From Roseicyclus sediminis (GTDB lineage Bacteria; Pseudomonadota; Alphaproteobacteria; Rhodobacterales; Rhodobacteraceae): 64,000 nucleotides of DNA. This document shows, one piece after another, positions 26,417 to 35,556 of the stretch. Numbering within the stretch: position 1 is the first letter of the stretch; each line of letters starts with the position of its first letter. Location of the stretch: the NCBI RefSeq assembly GCF_025515305.1, contig NZ_JAOPHT010000004.1, positions 287,226 through 351,225 on the forward strand, in the 5' to 3' direction. Position numbers and translations under genes: made by a program. The notes under the pieces are model-generated. The model did not search any database, had not been told where the DNA came from, and worked only from the letters and a program-made list of their open reading frames with translations.

Positions 26417-26668
26417 ATGCCGCTCTCGCTGATCCTGGCCTGCCTGTGGGTGTTGGCGGCTGCCGCCGTCGCGATGCTGCCGATGCGCATGCAATACGCG
26501 CCGGGCCTCACGCTGCTGGTGCTGGCCTTTCCGCTCGCCGTCTTCGTCGGCCGCGAGGTCGGCTGGGCCTGGGTTGCGGCCGTGCTGTTCGCCGTTGTCT
26601 CGATGTATCGTCGTCCCCTTTTCGCTCTGGCGCGGCACCTTCGCCGCCGCATCACGGGAGAGACATGA
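26417..26668 (+). CDS. DUF2484-like small membrane protein, copy 1
   Basis: An 83-residue protein with an N-terminal hydrophobic helix (MPLSLILACLWVLAAAAVAM), a second hydrophobic region (LTLLVLAFPLAVFVG, AVLFAVVSMY) and a basic tail ending RRRITGET. GGGGAGG precedes the ATG. It shares the opening pattern M-P-x-S-L-x-L-A-x-L-W with the two genes that follow, so the three are paralogues. It is the most divergent, lacking the PAAW and GIPLLG motifs of the others. Its stop overlaps the next start. Function unknown. Confidence 0.65.
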   Translation: MPLSLILACLWVLAAAAVAMLPMRMQYAPGLTLLVLAFPLAVFVGREVGWAWVAAVLFAVVSMYRRPLFALARHLRRRITGET

Positions 26669-26892
26669 TGCCCGTCTCGCTGATCCTCGCCTTCCTCTGG
26701 GCCCTCATGGCCGGATTGACGGTCGCCGCACCCCGAAGGCTTCTCTACCCGGCCGCATGGGTGCTGATCGCCTCCGGCATTCCGCTTCTCGGTCTCATCA
26801 CGATCCAGGCGGGGCCGGTCTGGGGCCTCATCGGTCTGGGGATCGGGGCGGTCCTCATCGGACGGCCAGGTTTCGGACAGGGAGAGACCTGA
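26668..26892 (+). CDS. DUF2484-like small membrane protein, copy 2
   Basis: A 74-residue protein: MPVSLILAFLWALMAGLTVA, then LLYPAAWVLIASGIPLLGLI and QAGPVWGLIGLGIGAVLIG, forming two to three membrane segments. It aligns closely with copy 3 in PAAW.LIA.GIPLLG and GPVWGLI. ATG at 26668 (or 26665, since two ATGs are adjacent) overlaps the previous stop, and its own stop forms TGATG with copy 3. I recall small DUF2484 proteins in this murC-murB position in Rhodobacteraceae. Confidence 0.65.
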   Translation: MPVSLILAFLWALMAGLTVAAPRRLLYPAAWVLIASGIPLLGLITIQAGPVWGLIGLGIGAVLIGRPGFGQGET

Positions 26893-27152
26893 TGCCGACC
26901 TCGCTGGTCCTCGCCTGCCTCTGGGGCCTCGTGGCAGGTGTTGCCGGCATGGCGCCGCAGAAGTTCCACTGGCCCGCCGCCTGGCTCCTGATCGCCACCG
27001 GCATTCCGCTTCTGGGTTTCGTGACGTGGCAGACGGGACCGGTCTGGGGACTGATCTGCCTCGCCGCCGGGGCCTCGGTCCTGCGCTGGCCGCTCCTGCG
27101 CGCGGCCCAGAGGATGCGGCGCATCGTGGTGCGCGTGGACCGCGAGGATTGA
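26892..27152 (+). CDS. DUF2484-like small membrane protein, copy 3
   Basis: An 86-residue protein: MPTSLVLACLWGLVAGVAGM, then FHWPAAWLLIATGIPLLGFV, TWQTGPVWGLICLAAGASVL and a basic C-terminal amphipathic stretch (RWPLLRAAQRMRRIVVRV). It looks the closest to the canonical DUF2484 family. It is translationally coupled to copy 2 (TGATG) and is followed by 31 bp before murB. A role near the cell-wall machinery is suggested only by position. Confidence 0.7.
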   Translation: MPTSLVLACLWGLVAGVAGMAPQKFHWPAAWLLIATGIPLLGFVTWQTGPVWGLICLAAGASVLRWPLLRAAQRMRRIVVRVDRED

Positions 27153-27183
27153 GCCGCCGGCCAAGTCGGGCTAGGGACACGCC

Positions 27184-28137
27184 ATGATGTCCAGCGACGC
27201 TTCGAGCCTTCATGACCTGCCGCCGGTGCGCGGGCGCCTGACGCCGAACCGCGATCTCTCGGACCTCACCTGGCTGCGTGTCGGCGGACCGGCCGACTGG
27301 CTGTTCCAGCCCGCCGATGACGACGACCTCGCCGCGTTCCTCGCCGCCCTCGACCCCGGGATACCGGTCTTTCCGATGGGTGTCGGCTCCAACCTCATCG
27401 TGAGGGACGGGGGTATTCCGGGGGTGGTGATCCGCCTCGGGCGTGGCTTCAACGGCGTGGACATCGCGGCCGGCACCGTCACCGCCGGGGCCGCGGCGCT
27501 CGATGCGCAGGTGGCGCGGCGCGCGGCGGAGGCAGGGCTGGACCTGACCTTTCTGCGGACGATCCCCGGTTCCATCGGCGGAGCGCTCCGGATGAACGCG
27601 GGCTGTTACGGGACCTATGTCGCCGATCATTTCGTGCAGGCCGTGGCCGTGATGCGTGATGGCCGCCGCGTGACCCTCGGCCCCTCCGACATCGCCTTTG
27701 CCTACCGCCACACCGACCTGCCGCCCGACACGGTCGTCACCTCCGTCACCCTCCGCGCCGATCCGGGCGACCCGGAGGAGCTGGCCGCGAAGATGGAAGA
27801 GCAGCTGGCCCGCCGCGACGCGACCCAGCCCACCAAGGACCGGAGCGCCGGCTCGACCTTCCGCAATCCCGCCGGGTTTTCCTCGACCGGCCGCGCCGAC
27901 GACAGCCACGAGCTGAAGGCCTGGAAGGTGATCGACGAGGCGGGCCTGCGCGGCGCGACGCGGGGCGGGGCGCAGATGTCGCCCAAACACCCGAACTTCC
28001 TCGTCAATACCGGGGGCGCCACCGCGGCCGAACTGGAAGCTCTCGGCGAGGAGGTGCGAAAAAGGGTTTTCGAGCACAGCGGAATAACGCTAGAATGGGA
28101 AATCATGCGCGTCGGCCGCCCCGCTTCGGACGACTGA
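27184..28137 (+). CDS. murB: UDP-N-acetylenolpyruvoylglucosamine reductase MurB
   Basis: A 317-residue FAD enzyme that makes UDP-MurNAc, the first dedicated peptidoglycan precursor. FAD-binding motifs [20 protein letters not shown] and [18 protein letters not shown] are present, as are FAYRHTDLP and the catalytic serine region [15 protein letters not shown], typical of type I/II MurB. The late [19 protein letters not shown] segment is standard. Two adjacent ATGs (27184 and 27187) can start it. Confidence 0.95.
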   Translation: MMSSDASSLHDLPPVRGRLTPNRDLSDLTWLRVGGPADWLFQPADDDDLAAFLAALDPGIPVFPMGVGSNLIVRDGGIPGVVIRLGRGFNGVDIAAGTVTAGAAALDAQVARRAAEAGLDLTFLRTIPGSIGGALRMNAGCYGTYVADHFVQAVAVMRDGRRVTLGPSDIAFAYRHTDLPPDTVVTSVTLRADPGDPEELAAKMEEQLARRDATQPTKDRSAGSTFRNPAGFSSTGRADDSHELKAWKVIDEAGLRGATRGGAQMSPKHPNFLVNTGGATAAELEALGEEVRKRVFEHSGITLEWEIMRVGRPASDD

Positions 28138-28226
28138 ACGCGCAACACCCCCGCGCAAGACGGGGGGCAACAACGAAAAGCGCCGACCGGGCAAAAGAAT
28201 TCCGGCGGCAGATAGAGGCTCAGGTG

Positions 28227-29162
28227 GTGACAGGTTCGAGCAGACCTGCGTCCCGTGTCGTGGTCCTGATGGGCGGCCCCTCGGCCGAGCGAGAGGTGTC
28301 GCTGTCCACCGGTAAGGGCTGTGCGGAGGCGCTTCGCGGCGAAGGATACGATGTGATCGAGGTCGATGCCGGCCCCGACCTCGCCGCGCGTCTCGCCGAC
28401 CTCAAGCCCGACGTCGTCTTCAACGCGCTGCACGGCCGCTGGGGCGAGGATGGCTGCGTCCAGGGGATGCTGGAATGGCTCCGCATTCCCTATACCCATT
28501 CGGGTGTGCTGGCCTCGGCGCTGGCGATGGACAAGACGCGCACGAAGGACGTCTACCGCGCCCATGGCCTGCCGGTGGTGGACAGCGTGATCCGCTGCAA
28601 GGCCGAGGTCATGGCCCATCACGTCATGGCGCCGCCCTACGTGGTGAAGCCCAACAACGAAGGTTCATCGGTCGGCGTCTACCTCGTGGCCGAGGGCGCG
28701 AACGATCCGCCGAAACTGGGCGCCGAGATGCCGGAACACGTCATGGTCGAGGCCTTCGTGACCGGGCGGGAGCTGACCTGTTCGGTCATGGGCGCGGGCG
28801 AGGGCGACCCCGGTGCGCTGACCGTAACCGATATCCTCACCGAAGGCTGGTACGATTACGACGCCAAGTATCGCCCCGGCGGCTCGCGCCATGTCGTGCC
28901 CGCCGAGATCCCGGCCGCGATCTTCGACGCCTGCATGGACTACGCGACGCGGGCCCATGCAGCGCTCGGGTGCCGGGGCGTCAGCCGCACCGATTTCCGT
29001 TGGGACGAGGGCAGGGGGGCGGACGGCCTGATCCTGCTCGAGACCAACACCCAGCCGGGCATGACGCCCACCTCACTCACCCCCGAACAGGCCGAGGCGA
29101 AGGGGATCACCTTCGGCGCGCTCTGCCGCTGGCTCGTGGAGGACGCTTCATGCGACCGCTGA
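28227..29162 (+). CDS. ddl: D-alanine--D-alanine ligase
   Basis: A 311-residue ATP-grasp enzyme that makes D-Ala-D-Ala for MurF. The N-terminus VVVLMGGPSAEREVSLSTGK, HGRWGEDGCVQGMLEW, KPNNEGSSVGV and the C-terminal LLETNTQPGMTPTSL are diagnostic. No ATG fits; GTG at 28227 (or 28224) follows GAGGCTCAG and gives the normal length, while the frame is open another 43 codons upstream. Its 3' end overlaps ftsQ by 13 bp. Confidence 0.93.
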   Translation: MTGSSRPASRVVVLMGGPSAEREVSLSTGKGCAEALRGEGYDVIEVDAGPDLAARLADLKPDVVFNALHGRWGEDGCVQGMLEWLRIPYTHSGVLASALAMDKTRTKDVYRAHGLPVVDSVIRCKAEVMAHHVMAPPYVVKPNNEGSSVGVYLVAEGANDPPKLGAEMPEHVMVEAFVTGRELTCSVMGAGEGDPGALTVTDILTEGWYDYDAKYRPGGSRHVVPAEIPAAIFDACMDYATRAHAALGCRGVSRTDFRWDEGRGADGLILLETNTQPGMTPTSLTPEQAEAKGITFGALCRWLVEDASCDR

Positions 29163-30067
29163 TCGCCCGCCGCGAAACGGGTCCCGTGCCCCTGCCGCGC
29201 CCGCGCCCCGATCCCGCGCCCTCGCGCCTGACCTACCGGGCGCAGCGGCTTTGGCTCACGCCCTTCTTCCGCATGATCCTGCGCGTGGGCCTGCCCGTCT
29301 TCGCCATGCTCTTCGCCGCGCTCTGGTTCGCGACCGACGAGGAAAAGGTGAACGCGCTCCGGGACCAGGTGGCCGAGGTGCGCCGCGAGATCGAGGATCG
29401 CCCCGAGTTCCGCGTCAACCTGCTGTCGATCGAGGGCGCGAGCCCCGCGGTGACCGAGGAGGTGCGCGGCGCGCTGGCGCTCGACCTGCCGGTCTCGTCG
29501 TTCGACATCGACCTCGAGGCGCTGCGCGCGCGGGTCGAGGCGCTGCCGGCCGTCGCCTCCGCCTCCGTCAGGATCGCGGGCGGCGGATACCTGTCCGTCG
29601 ACGTGGCCGAAAGGGTGCCCGCGCTGATCTGGCAGACCCGGACCGGCACCGTCCTGATCGATGCCGAGGGGCATTTCGTCGCCGCGCTGGCCGACCGCGT
29701 GCCTGAAGCGCCGCTGCCCATGGTGGCGGGCGCGGGCGCCGATCTTGCCGTCGACGAAGCCTTGCGCCTCCTGGCCGCGGCGGCGCCGCTCGGCGACCGG
29801 GTGCGCGGCCTCGTGCGGGTCGGACAGCGGCGCTGGGACGTGGTGCTGCGCGACGGCCCGCGCATCTTGCTGCCGGCGGCCGCACCGCGCGCCGCCCTCG
29901 ACGAAGTCCTCCTGCTGCAGGACGTGCAGCAGATCCTGGACCGCGACCTGGTGCGCATCGACATGCGCAACCCTTCGCGGATGACCGTGCAACTGACGCC
30001 CGACGCACTGGAGACGCTCTCGCTGCAGCGCTCGGGCCAGATCCCTGTCGGAGATGAACGCGGATGA
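29150..30067 (+). CDS. ftsQ: Cell division protein FtsQ
   Basis: A 305-residue bitopic inner-membrane protein. A basic Pro-rich cytoplasmic tail precedes one membrane segment (residues about 45-62, LRVGLPVFAMLFAALWF). The periplasmic POTRA domain follows (FRVNLLSIEGASPAVTEEVR...DLPVSSFDIDLEALRARVEA), then the beta domain starting VASASVRIAGGGYLSVDVAE and ERVPALIWQT. FtsQ binds FtsL and FtsB and links them to the divisome. It overlaps ddl by 13 bp and ftsA by 4 bp. Confidence 0.93.
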   Translation: MRPLIARRETGPVPLPRPRPDPAPSRLTYRAQRLWLTPFFRMILRVGLPVFAMLFAALWFATDEEKVNALRDQVAEVRREIEDRPEFRVNLLSIEGASPAVTEEVRGALALDLPVSSFDIDLEALRARVEALPAVASASVRIAGGGYLSVDVAERVPALIWQTRTGTVLIDAEGHFVAALADRVPEAPLPMVAGAGADLAVDEALRLLAAAAPLGDRVRGLVRVGQRRWDVVLRDGPRILLPAAAPRAALDEVLLLQDVQQILDRDLVRIDMRNPSRMTVQLTPDALETLSLQRSGQIPVGDERG

Positions 30068-31395
30068 ACCTGCTCTATCAGTCCCAGCGGGCCATGCGGG
30101 CCAAGCGCGAGGAGGCGATGCGCCGCGGCGTCGTCGCCGTGCTCGACATCGGAAGCTTCAAGATCGCCTGCCTCGTCCTGCGCTTCGACGAAATGGACGT
30201 GACGCCCGGCGACGGGATCGGCGCGATGGCGGGGCAGGCCGGGTTCCGCGTCATCGGCGCGGCCACCACGCGCTCGCGCGGGGTCCGCTTCGGCGAGATC
30301 GACACGGTGCAGGAGACCGAGCGCGCGATCCGCACCGCCGTGCAGGCGGCCCAGAAGATGGCGCAGACCCGCGTCGACCACGTGATCGTCGCGCTGGCGG
30401 GCGCGCGGCCGCGCAGCTACGGGCTGGACGGCGAAGCGGTGCTGCAGACCGGTACCGTCGAGGACAGCGACATCGCCCGCGTGCTCGCGGCCTGCGACGT
30501 GCCGGACCTCGGCCACGGGCGCGAGGTGCTGCACGCCCAGCCGGTGAACTTCTCGCTCGATCATCGCACGGGGCTCGCCGATCCGCGCGGTCACGTGGGC
30601 AGTCGCCTGTCGGTCGACATGCACCTTCTCACGATCGAGGCCGGCGCGATCGAGACGCTTCTGCACTGCGTGAAGCGCTGCGACCTGGAACTCGCGGGCC
30701 TGGCAAGTGCGCCCTACGTCGCCGGCATCTCCAGCCTCGTCGAGGACGAGCAGGAACTGGGTGCGGCCTGCATCGACATGGGCGGCGGGGCGACCTCGCT
30801 CTCGATCTTCATCAAGAAGCACATGATCTTCGCCGACACCGTGCGGATGGGCGGGGACCACGTGACGTCGGACATCAGCCAGGGCCTGCAGATCCCCATG
30901 CCCCATGCCGAGCGGATCAAGACCCGTTTCGGCGGCGTGATGGCGACGGGCATGGACGACCGCGAGATCATCGAGCTGGAAAGCGAGACCGGCGACTGGC
31001 ACCACGACCGGCGCACCGTGTCCCGGTCCGAACTGATCGGCGTCATGCGCCCGAGGGTTGAGGAGATCCTCGAGGAAACCCGCGCCCGCCTCGACGCGGC
31101 GGGCTTCGAGCACCTGCCCTCTCAGCGCATCGTGCTGACGGGGGGCGCGAGCCTTCTGCCCGGCCTCGACGGGCTGGCAAGCCGCATTCTCGGAAACCAG
31201 GTCCGGCTCGGGCGGCCGCTCCGCGTGCAGGGCCTGCCGCAATCGGCCTGCGGCCCCGCCTTCTCGGCCTGCGTGGGCCTCGCGCTCTTCGCCGCCCATC
31301 CCCAGGACGAATGGTGGGACTTCGAGACGCCCGCCGACCGCTATCCGGCGCGCAGCCTGAAGCGCGCCGTCAAATGGTTCCGGGACAACTGGTGA
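30064..31395 (+). CDS. ftsA: Cell division protein FtsA
   Basis: A 443-residue actin-like ATPase that anchors FtsZ to the membrane. Phosphate-1 motif VAVLDIGSFKIACLVL, the SHS2-containing 1C domain, GAACIDMGGGATSLSIF (phosphate 2) and IVLTGGASLLPGLDGLASRI (adenosine motif) are visible. The C-terminal amphipathic helix SLKRAVKWFRDNW is the membrane-targeting sequence. The ATG overlaps the ftsQ stop. About 210 bp separate it from ftsZ, the largest gap between the late dcw genes. Confidence 0.95.
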   Translation: MNLLYQSQRAMRAKREEAMRRGVVAVLDIGSFKIACLVLRFDEMDVTPGDGIGAMAGQAGFRVIGAATTRSRGVRFGEIDTVQETERAIRTAVQAAQKMAQTRVDHVIVALAGARPRSYGLDGEAVLQTGTVEDSDIARVLAACDVPDLGHGREVLHAQPVNFSLDHRTGLADPRGHVGSRLSVDMHLLTIEAGAIETLLHCVKRCDLELAGLASAPYVAGISSLVEDEQELGAACIDMGGGATSLSIFIKKHMIFADTVRMGGDHVTSDISQGLQIPMPHAERIKTRFGGVMATGMDDREIIELESETGDWHHDRRTVSRSELIGVMRPRVEEILEETRARLDAAGFEHLPSQRIVLTGGASLLPGLDGLASRILGNQVRLGRPLRVQGLPQSACGPAFSACVGLALFAAHPQDEWWDFETPADRYPARSLKRAVKWFRDNW

Positions 31396-31606
31396 GCCCC
31401 GTATCTGGTAGCTCACCGCAACGGGCTGACACGTCGGCGGAAATCCGCCCCACATTTCGCACGATTTTCCCATTTTCCGCGTGACGGGCGGAGCCGAAAT
31501 CGTTAAGTTGTGCGGAAACACCGAGGCAGAAGGTGCCAAGCCGGCGAAAGACCGGGTTCACATCTCGAAAGAACCGGACAAACCGGGGCAACAGGCGGAC
31601 AGAGCG

Positions 31607-33226
31607 ATGACACTCAATCTCACCATGCCCGACTCGCGGCAGGACCTGAAACCGCGCATCACCGTTTTCGGCGTCGGCGGGGCAGGCGGCAACGCCGTCA
31701 ACAACATGATCGACCAGGCCCTCGAGGGGTGCGAATTCGTGGTGGCGAATACCGACGCGCAGGCGCTCTCGCAATCCAAGGCGCCCGCGCGGATCCAGAT
31801 GGGCGCACGGGTGACCGAAGGGCTCGGCGCTGGGGCAAGGCCCGCCGTCGGCGCAAGCGCGGCCGAGGAATCGATCGAGGAGATCGTCGATCACCTCGCG
31901 GGCGCACACATGGCCTTCATCACCGCCGGCATGGGCGGCGGCACCGGAACCGGTGCGGCGCCGATCATCGCGCAGGCCGCGCGCGAGCTTGGCGTCCTGA
32001 CCGTCGGTGTCGTGACCAAGCCGTTCCAGTTCGAGGGCGCCAAGCGCATGCGCCAGGCCGACGAGGGGATCGACGCCCTCCAGAAGGTCGTCGACACCCT
32101 CATCATCATCCCCAACCAGAACCTGTTCCGGCTGGCCAACGAGAAGACGACCTTCACCGAGGCGTTCTCGATGGCCGACGACGTGCTCTACCAGGGTGTG
32201 AAGGGCGTCACGGACCTGATGGTGCGTCCCGGCCTCATCAACCTCGACTTCGCCGATGTCCGCGCGGTGATGAACGAGATGGGCAAGGCCATGATGGGCA
32301 CGGGCGAAGCCGATGGCGAGACGCGCGCGCTTCAGGCCGCCGAGAAGGCCATCGCCAACCCGCTTCTGGACGAGATCAGCCTCAAGGGTGCGCGCGGCGT
32401 GCTCATCAATGTCACGGGCGGCTACGACCTGACGTTGTTCGAGCTCGACGAGGCCGCGAACCGCATCCGCGAAGAGGTCGACCCGGATGCGAACATCATC
32501 GTCGGCTCCACGCTCGACGAAAAGATGGAAGGCCGGATGCGCGTGTCGGTCGTGGCGACCGGCATCGACGTCTCCGCCGAGGCGGTTGAGCCGCACCGCG
32601 ACGTCTATGGCGCCGCCGCCATCCAGAACCGCGGTCGCCCCTCGGTCGAGGCCGCACCGAAGCACGCCGTGGCCGCCGAAGCCGCGCCGGAGGAAGAGGT
32701 CGGCGCACACGAGCCCTCGCTGTTCGAGAGCTTCGCCGACGACGACCTGCCGGCCGACCTGTTCGAGCCGGAAGACGAGGCCGCAGTTCCGCCGCCCGCC
32801 TATCGCCCCGCCGCAGCGCCCGCGCGCCCGACAGCCGCGGCAACCGTCGCTGTCCGGCATGCCCCGTCACAGGAGGAACGCGGGTTCCTCGCTCCGAAGG
32901 CCCCGCCCGCAGGCGCTCCGACCCCGGAAGCGCTGGCGCGTCTGCGCGACGCGATCCAGCGCGAGGCGCCGAGGCCCGACGCCCCGGCCCAGGCCCGCGC
33001 CGCCGAGGCTCAGCCGCAACCGTCCCGCACGCGTTTCGGCATCAACAACCTCATCAACCGGATGACCGGCCATGGCGAAGAAGCCGCGGCCCCGGTGGCA
33101 CGGCGCACGCCGTCCTTCACGGGTGCTCCGCCGCAGACGCACATCCCGGCTCGTCAGGAAGAGGCGGTCGATCCCGAGCAGGAACGCATCGAAATTCCGG
33201 CCTTCCTGCGTCGCCAGGCCAATTGA
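31607..33226 (+). CDS. ftsZ: Cell division protein FtsZ
   Basis: A 539-residue tubulin-like GTPase that forms the Z-ring. [17 protein letters not shown] starts the GTPase fold, the tubulin signature [12 protein letters not shown] is at residues about 108-119, and [11 protein letters not shown] plus the T7-loop region follow. A long, acidic and Pro/Ala-rich linker (about 190 residues) typical of alphaproteobacteria leads to the conserved C-terminal peptide [12 protein letters not shown] that binds FtsA. An in-frame ATG six codons later is an alternative start, and the ribosome site is weak. The 211-bp upstream gap probably holds a dedicated promoter. Confidence 0.97.
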   Translation: MTLNLTMPDSRQDLKPRITVFGVGGAGGNAVNNMIDQALEGCEFVVANTDAQALSQSKAPARIQMGARVTEGLGAGARPAVGASAAEESIEEIVDHLAGAHMAFITAGMGGGTGTGAAPIIAQAARELGVLTVGVVTKPFQFEGAKRMRQADEGIDALQKVVDTLIIIPNQNLFRLANEKTTFTEAFSMADDVLYQGVKGVTDLMVRPGLINLDFADVRAVMNEMGKAMMGTGEADGETRALQAAEKAIANPLLDEISLKGARGVLINVTGGYDLTLFELDEAANRIREEVDPDANIIVGSTLDEKMEGRMRVSVVATGIDVSAEAVEPHRDVYGAAAIQNRGRPSVEAAPKHAVAAEAAPEEEVGAHEPSLFESFADDDLPADLFEPEDEAAVPPPAYRPAAAPARPTAAATVAVRHAPSQEERGFLAPKAPPAGAPTPEALARLRDAIQREAPRPDAPAQARAAEAQPQPSRTRFGINNLINRMTGHGEEAAAPVARRTPSFTGAPPQTHIPARQEEAVDPEQERIEIPAFLRRQAN

Positions 33227-33247
33227 CGGTGGTCACAATCGAATCGG

Positions 33248-33279
33248 AAGGGTCGGCATCTTGCCGACCCTTTTTCCTT
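33248..33279 (+). terminator. Intrinsic terminator at the end of the dcw cluster
   Basis: AAGGGTCGGCA (33248-33258) and TGCCGACCCTT (33262-33272) form an 11-bp stem with a three-base loop, running into TTTTTCCTT. It lies 22 bp after the ftsZ stop and is the strongest plus-strand terminator in the window. Confidence 0.9.
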
Positions 33280-33526
33280 GAAAAACAGTTTGTTATGCGG
33301 TGCGTGTGGGTGAGTCGGCGGGTTTCTGCCGAACTGAGTCGGCAATGTTGCAACCCGTCATAATCGTTGAATTGTCAGTTTTCACGGGCGGGGTTAGCCC
33401 GTAACTGCGGGCAAAGGGCCGGATGAACCGGACCGATGCCACCCCCGAAAGACCGCGGGCTGCGGTGACGGCAGGACCGGACGCAGCGATCAGGCGGCAA
33501 GGGGTAAAGGGACAGCGGGTGAGCGC
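33280..33526 (+). promoter_or_regulatory. Long structured leader/promoter region of lpxC
   Basis: About 250 bp without a gene follow the ftsZ terminator. The region holds a TGAGTCGGC direct repeat (33311-33319 and 33335-33343), a small GCCGA/TCGGC hairpin (33328-33343), a CATAAT -10-like element at 33359-33364 and an ACGGGC/GCCCGT inverted repeat (33384-33402). It must contain the lpxC promoter; which element matters is not decidable from sequence. Confidence 0.35.
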
Positions 33527-34444
33527 ATGCAGGCGACGATCAGGACCGACGTGACTTTCAGCGGGGTAGGCCTTCACACGGGCCGGCTCGTGCGCATGAC
33601 GATCCGCCCACGTGCGGCCAACATGGGTCTGTGGTTCCGCCGCATCGACCTGCCCGACCAGCCCTTCATTCCCGCCCGCTACGATCGCGTTCCCGAAAGC
33701 CGGCTCTGCACGCGGATCGACGGCGACACGGGCGCCTCCGTCTCGACGGTCGAGCACGTGATGGCCGCGCTGGCCGGCTGCGGCATCCACAACGCGCTCG
33801 TCGAGGTGGACGGTCCCGAGGTCCCGATCCTCGACGGCTCCGCGGCGCCCTTCGTGCGCGGCATCCTCGACGCCGGCATCCAGAAGCAGGACGCCCCGAT
33901 CCACGCGATCGCCGTGACCCGCGAGATCATCGTGACGGAAGGTGCCGCCTCGGCCAGCCTGTTGCCGGCCGAAGGGCTCGAGATGGACTTCTCCATCGAC
34001 TTCACCGATGCCGCGATCGGCCGTCAGCGTCGGGTCGCGCAACTCGCCAACGGGCGTTTCGTCCGCGAGTACTGCGACAGCCGCACCTTCTGCCGCCAGG
34101 CCGACGTGGACGCGATGCATGCCGCGGGCCTGGCACTGGGCGGAACCTACGACAATGCCGTCGTCGTCGACGGCGATGACGTGCTCAGCCCCGGCGGCTT
34201 CCGCCACGCGGACGAGGCCGTGCGCCACAAGATGCTCGACGCGCTCGGCGATCTGGCCCTTGCCGGCGCGCCGCTGCTGGCACGGTATACCGGCGTCCGC
34301 GCGGGCCACATGCTGACGAACCGCCTTCTGCGCAAGCTCTTCGCCACGCCCGGCGCGGTCCGCTTTGTCGAATGCAGCCCCGAACAGGCCGCGCGCCTGC
34401 CGGGAATGGGCGTGAACGCAGCCGACCTCGCCCACGTCGCCTGA
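33527..34444 (+). CDS. lpxC: UDP-3-O-acyl-N-acetylglucosamine deacetylase LpxC
   Basis: A 305-residue zinc deacetylase, the committed step of lipid A synthesis. It opens QATIRTDVTFSGVGLHTGRL. The zinc-ligand histidine motif STVEHVMAALAGCGIHNALV, EVPILDGSAAPFV, the SRTFC motif and the second ligand motif RHKMLDALGDLAL are all present. The length is the family standard. It follows the dcw terminator and so is an independent transcription unit, perhaps with bamD. Confidence 0.95.
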   Translation: MQATIRTDVTFSGVGLHTGRLVRMTIRPRAANMGLWFRRIDLPDQPFIPARYDRVPESRLCTRIDGDTGASVSTVEHVMAALAGCGIHNALVEVDGPEVPILDGSAAPFVRGILDAGIQKQDAPIHAIAVTREIIVTEGAASASLLPAEGLEMDFSIDFTDAAIGRQRRVAQLANGRFVREYCDSRTFCRQADVDAMHAAGLALGGTYDNAVVVDGDDVLSPGGFRHADEAVRHKMLDALGDLALAGAPLLARYTGVRAGHMLTNRLLRKLFATPGAVRFVECSPEQAARLPGMGVNAADLAHVA

Positions 34445-34581
34445 GGCGCCGTGCCGGGCGGCGTCCAGCCGCCTCACGGGAATTTCAGGCGTTTTGCCCG
34501 AAAAAACTTTGTGCTAGGACCGCTGCGACCGGGTGCGGCGGCCCCAGACCTTTCGGGAGCCGCGGCGCGAGACGAGCGGGG

Positions 34582-35496
34582 ATGGATCACATGCAGCGGG
34601 CATCATCGGACGGCGTGAACTGGACGCGTGGGGCGGGCGTTGCCGCGCTCTGCCTGCTTCTGGCGGCCTGCGGCGGCGGCGAGGGAGATCGCGGCGGCCT
34701 GTTCGGCGGTGGCGGCGGTGGCCTGTTCGCGGCGCGCGACCGGGCGGCGCCGCTCGAGGAGCTTGACGCGCAGACGATCTACCAGCAGGGCGAACTGGAA
34801 TTGGAGCGCGGTCGCGCGGACCGCGCCGCCGAGTTGTTCATCGAGGTCGAGCGCCTGCACCCCTATTCGGAATGGGCCAAGCGCGGACTGATCATGGCGG
34901 CCTTCTCCTACCACCAGGATCGCGATTACGACAACTCGCGCCTCGCCGCGCAGCGTTTCCTCGACTTCTACCCGGCCGACGAGGACGCCGCCTACGCGCA
35001 GTACCTTCTGGCGCTCAGCTACTACGACCAGATGGACCAGATCGGCAACGACACCGCCATCACCTACGAGGCGTTGCAGGCGCTCCGCCTCGTGATCGAG
35101 CGCTATCCGGACAGCGACTACACCCAGGACGCGATCCTCCGCTTCGACGTGGCGCTCGACCAGCTTGCGGCAAGCGAGATGGAGGTCGGGCGCTACTATC
35201 TCCGGCGCGCGCACTACACGGCGGCGATCAACCGCTTCCGCCTCGTGGTCGAGGAATTCCAGACCACGAGCCATACGCCCGAGGCGCTGATGCGGCTTGT
35301 GGAGGCCTATCTCGCGCTCGGCCTGACCGACGAGGCGCAGACCGCGGGCGCGATCCTCGGCTACAACTTCCAGGGCTCGCCCTTCTACGACGATGCCTTC
35401 CGGCAATTGACCGGGCAGGGGCTCTCGGCAGAAGCGGCGGGTCAGAACTGGCTGCGCGAGGTCTGGGATCAGACCGTGCGGGGCGACTGGCTCTGA
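34582..35496 (+). CDS. bamD: Outer membrane assembly lipoprotein BamD
   Basis: A 304-residue lipoprotein of the BAM complex, which inserts beta-barrel proteins in the outer membrane. A lipoprotein signal ends in the lipobox LLLAAC, then a Gly-rich spacer (GGGEGDRGGLFGGGGGG). TPR repeats follow: TIYQQGELELERGRADRAAE, VERLHPYSEWAKRGLIMAAF, NSRLAAQRFLDFYP, IERYPDSDYTQDA and YYLRRAHYTAAINRFRLVVE. The latter two are hallmark BamD/ComL segments. ATG 34582 or 34591 may start it. Confidence 0.92.
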   Translation: MDHMQRASSDGVNWTRGAGVAALCLLLAACGGGEGDRGGLFGGGGGGLFAARDRAAPLEELDAQTIYQQGELELERGRADRAAELFIEVERLHPYSEWAKRGLIMAAFSYHQDRDYDNSRLAAQRFLDFYPADEDAAYAQYLLALSYYDQMDQIGNDTAITYEALQALRLVIERYPDSDYTQDAILRFDVALDQLAASEMEVGRYYLRRAHYTAAINRFRLVVEEFQTTSHTPEALMRLVEAYLALGLTDEAQTAGAILGYNFQGSPFYDDAFRQLTGQGLSAEAAGQNWLREVWDQTVRGDWL

Positions 35497-35556
35497 GGAC
35501 CGGGCAGGGGCGGGACGGCGCTTGCATCGCCGCCCGCCGCGCCTGATGGTGCGTCC

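Noticed and set aside
31500..31525. Possible CtrA site before ftsZ (GTTAAGTTGTGCGGAAAC)
   Set aside because: Only one TTAA half-site is present; the second reads GGAA. This is not enough to call a CtrA box.
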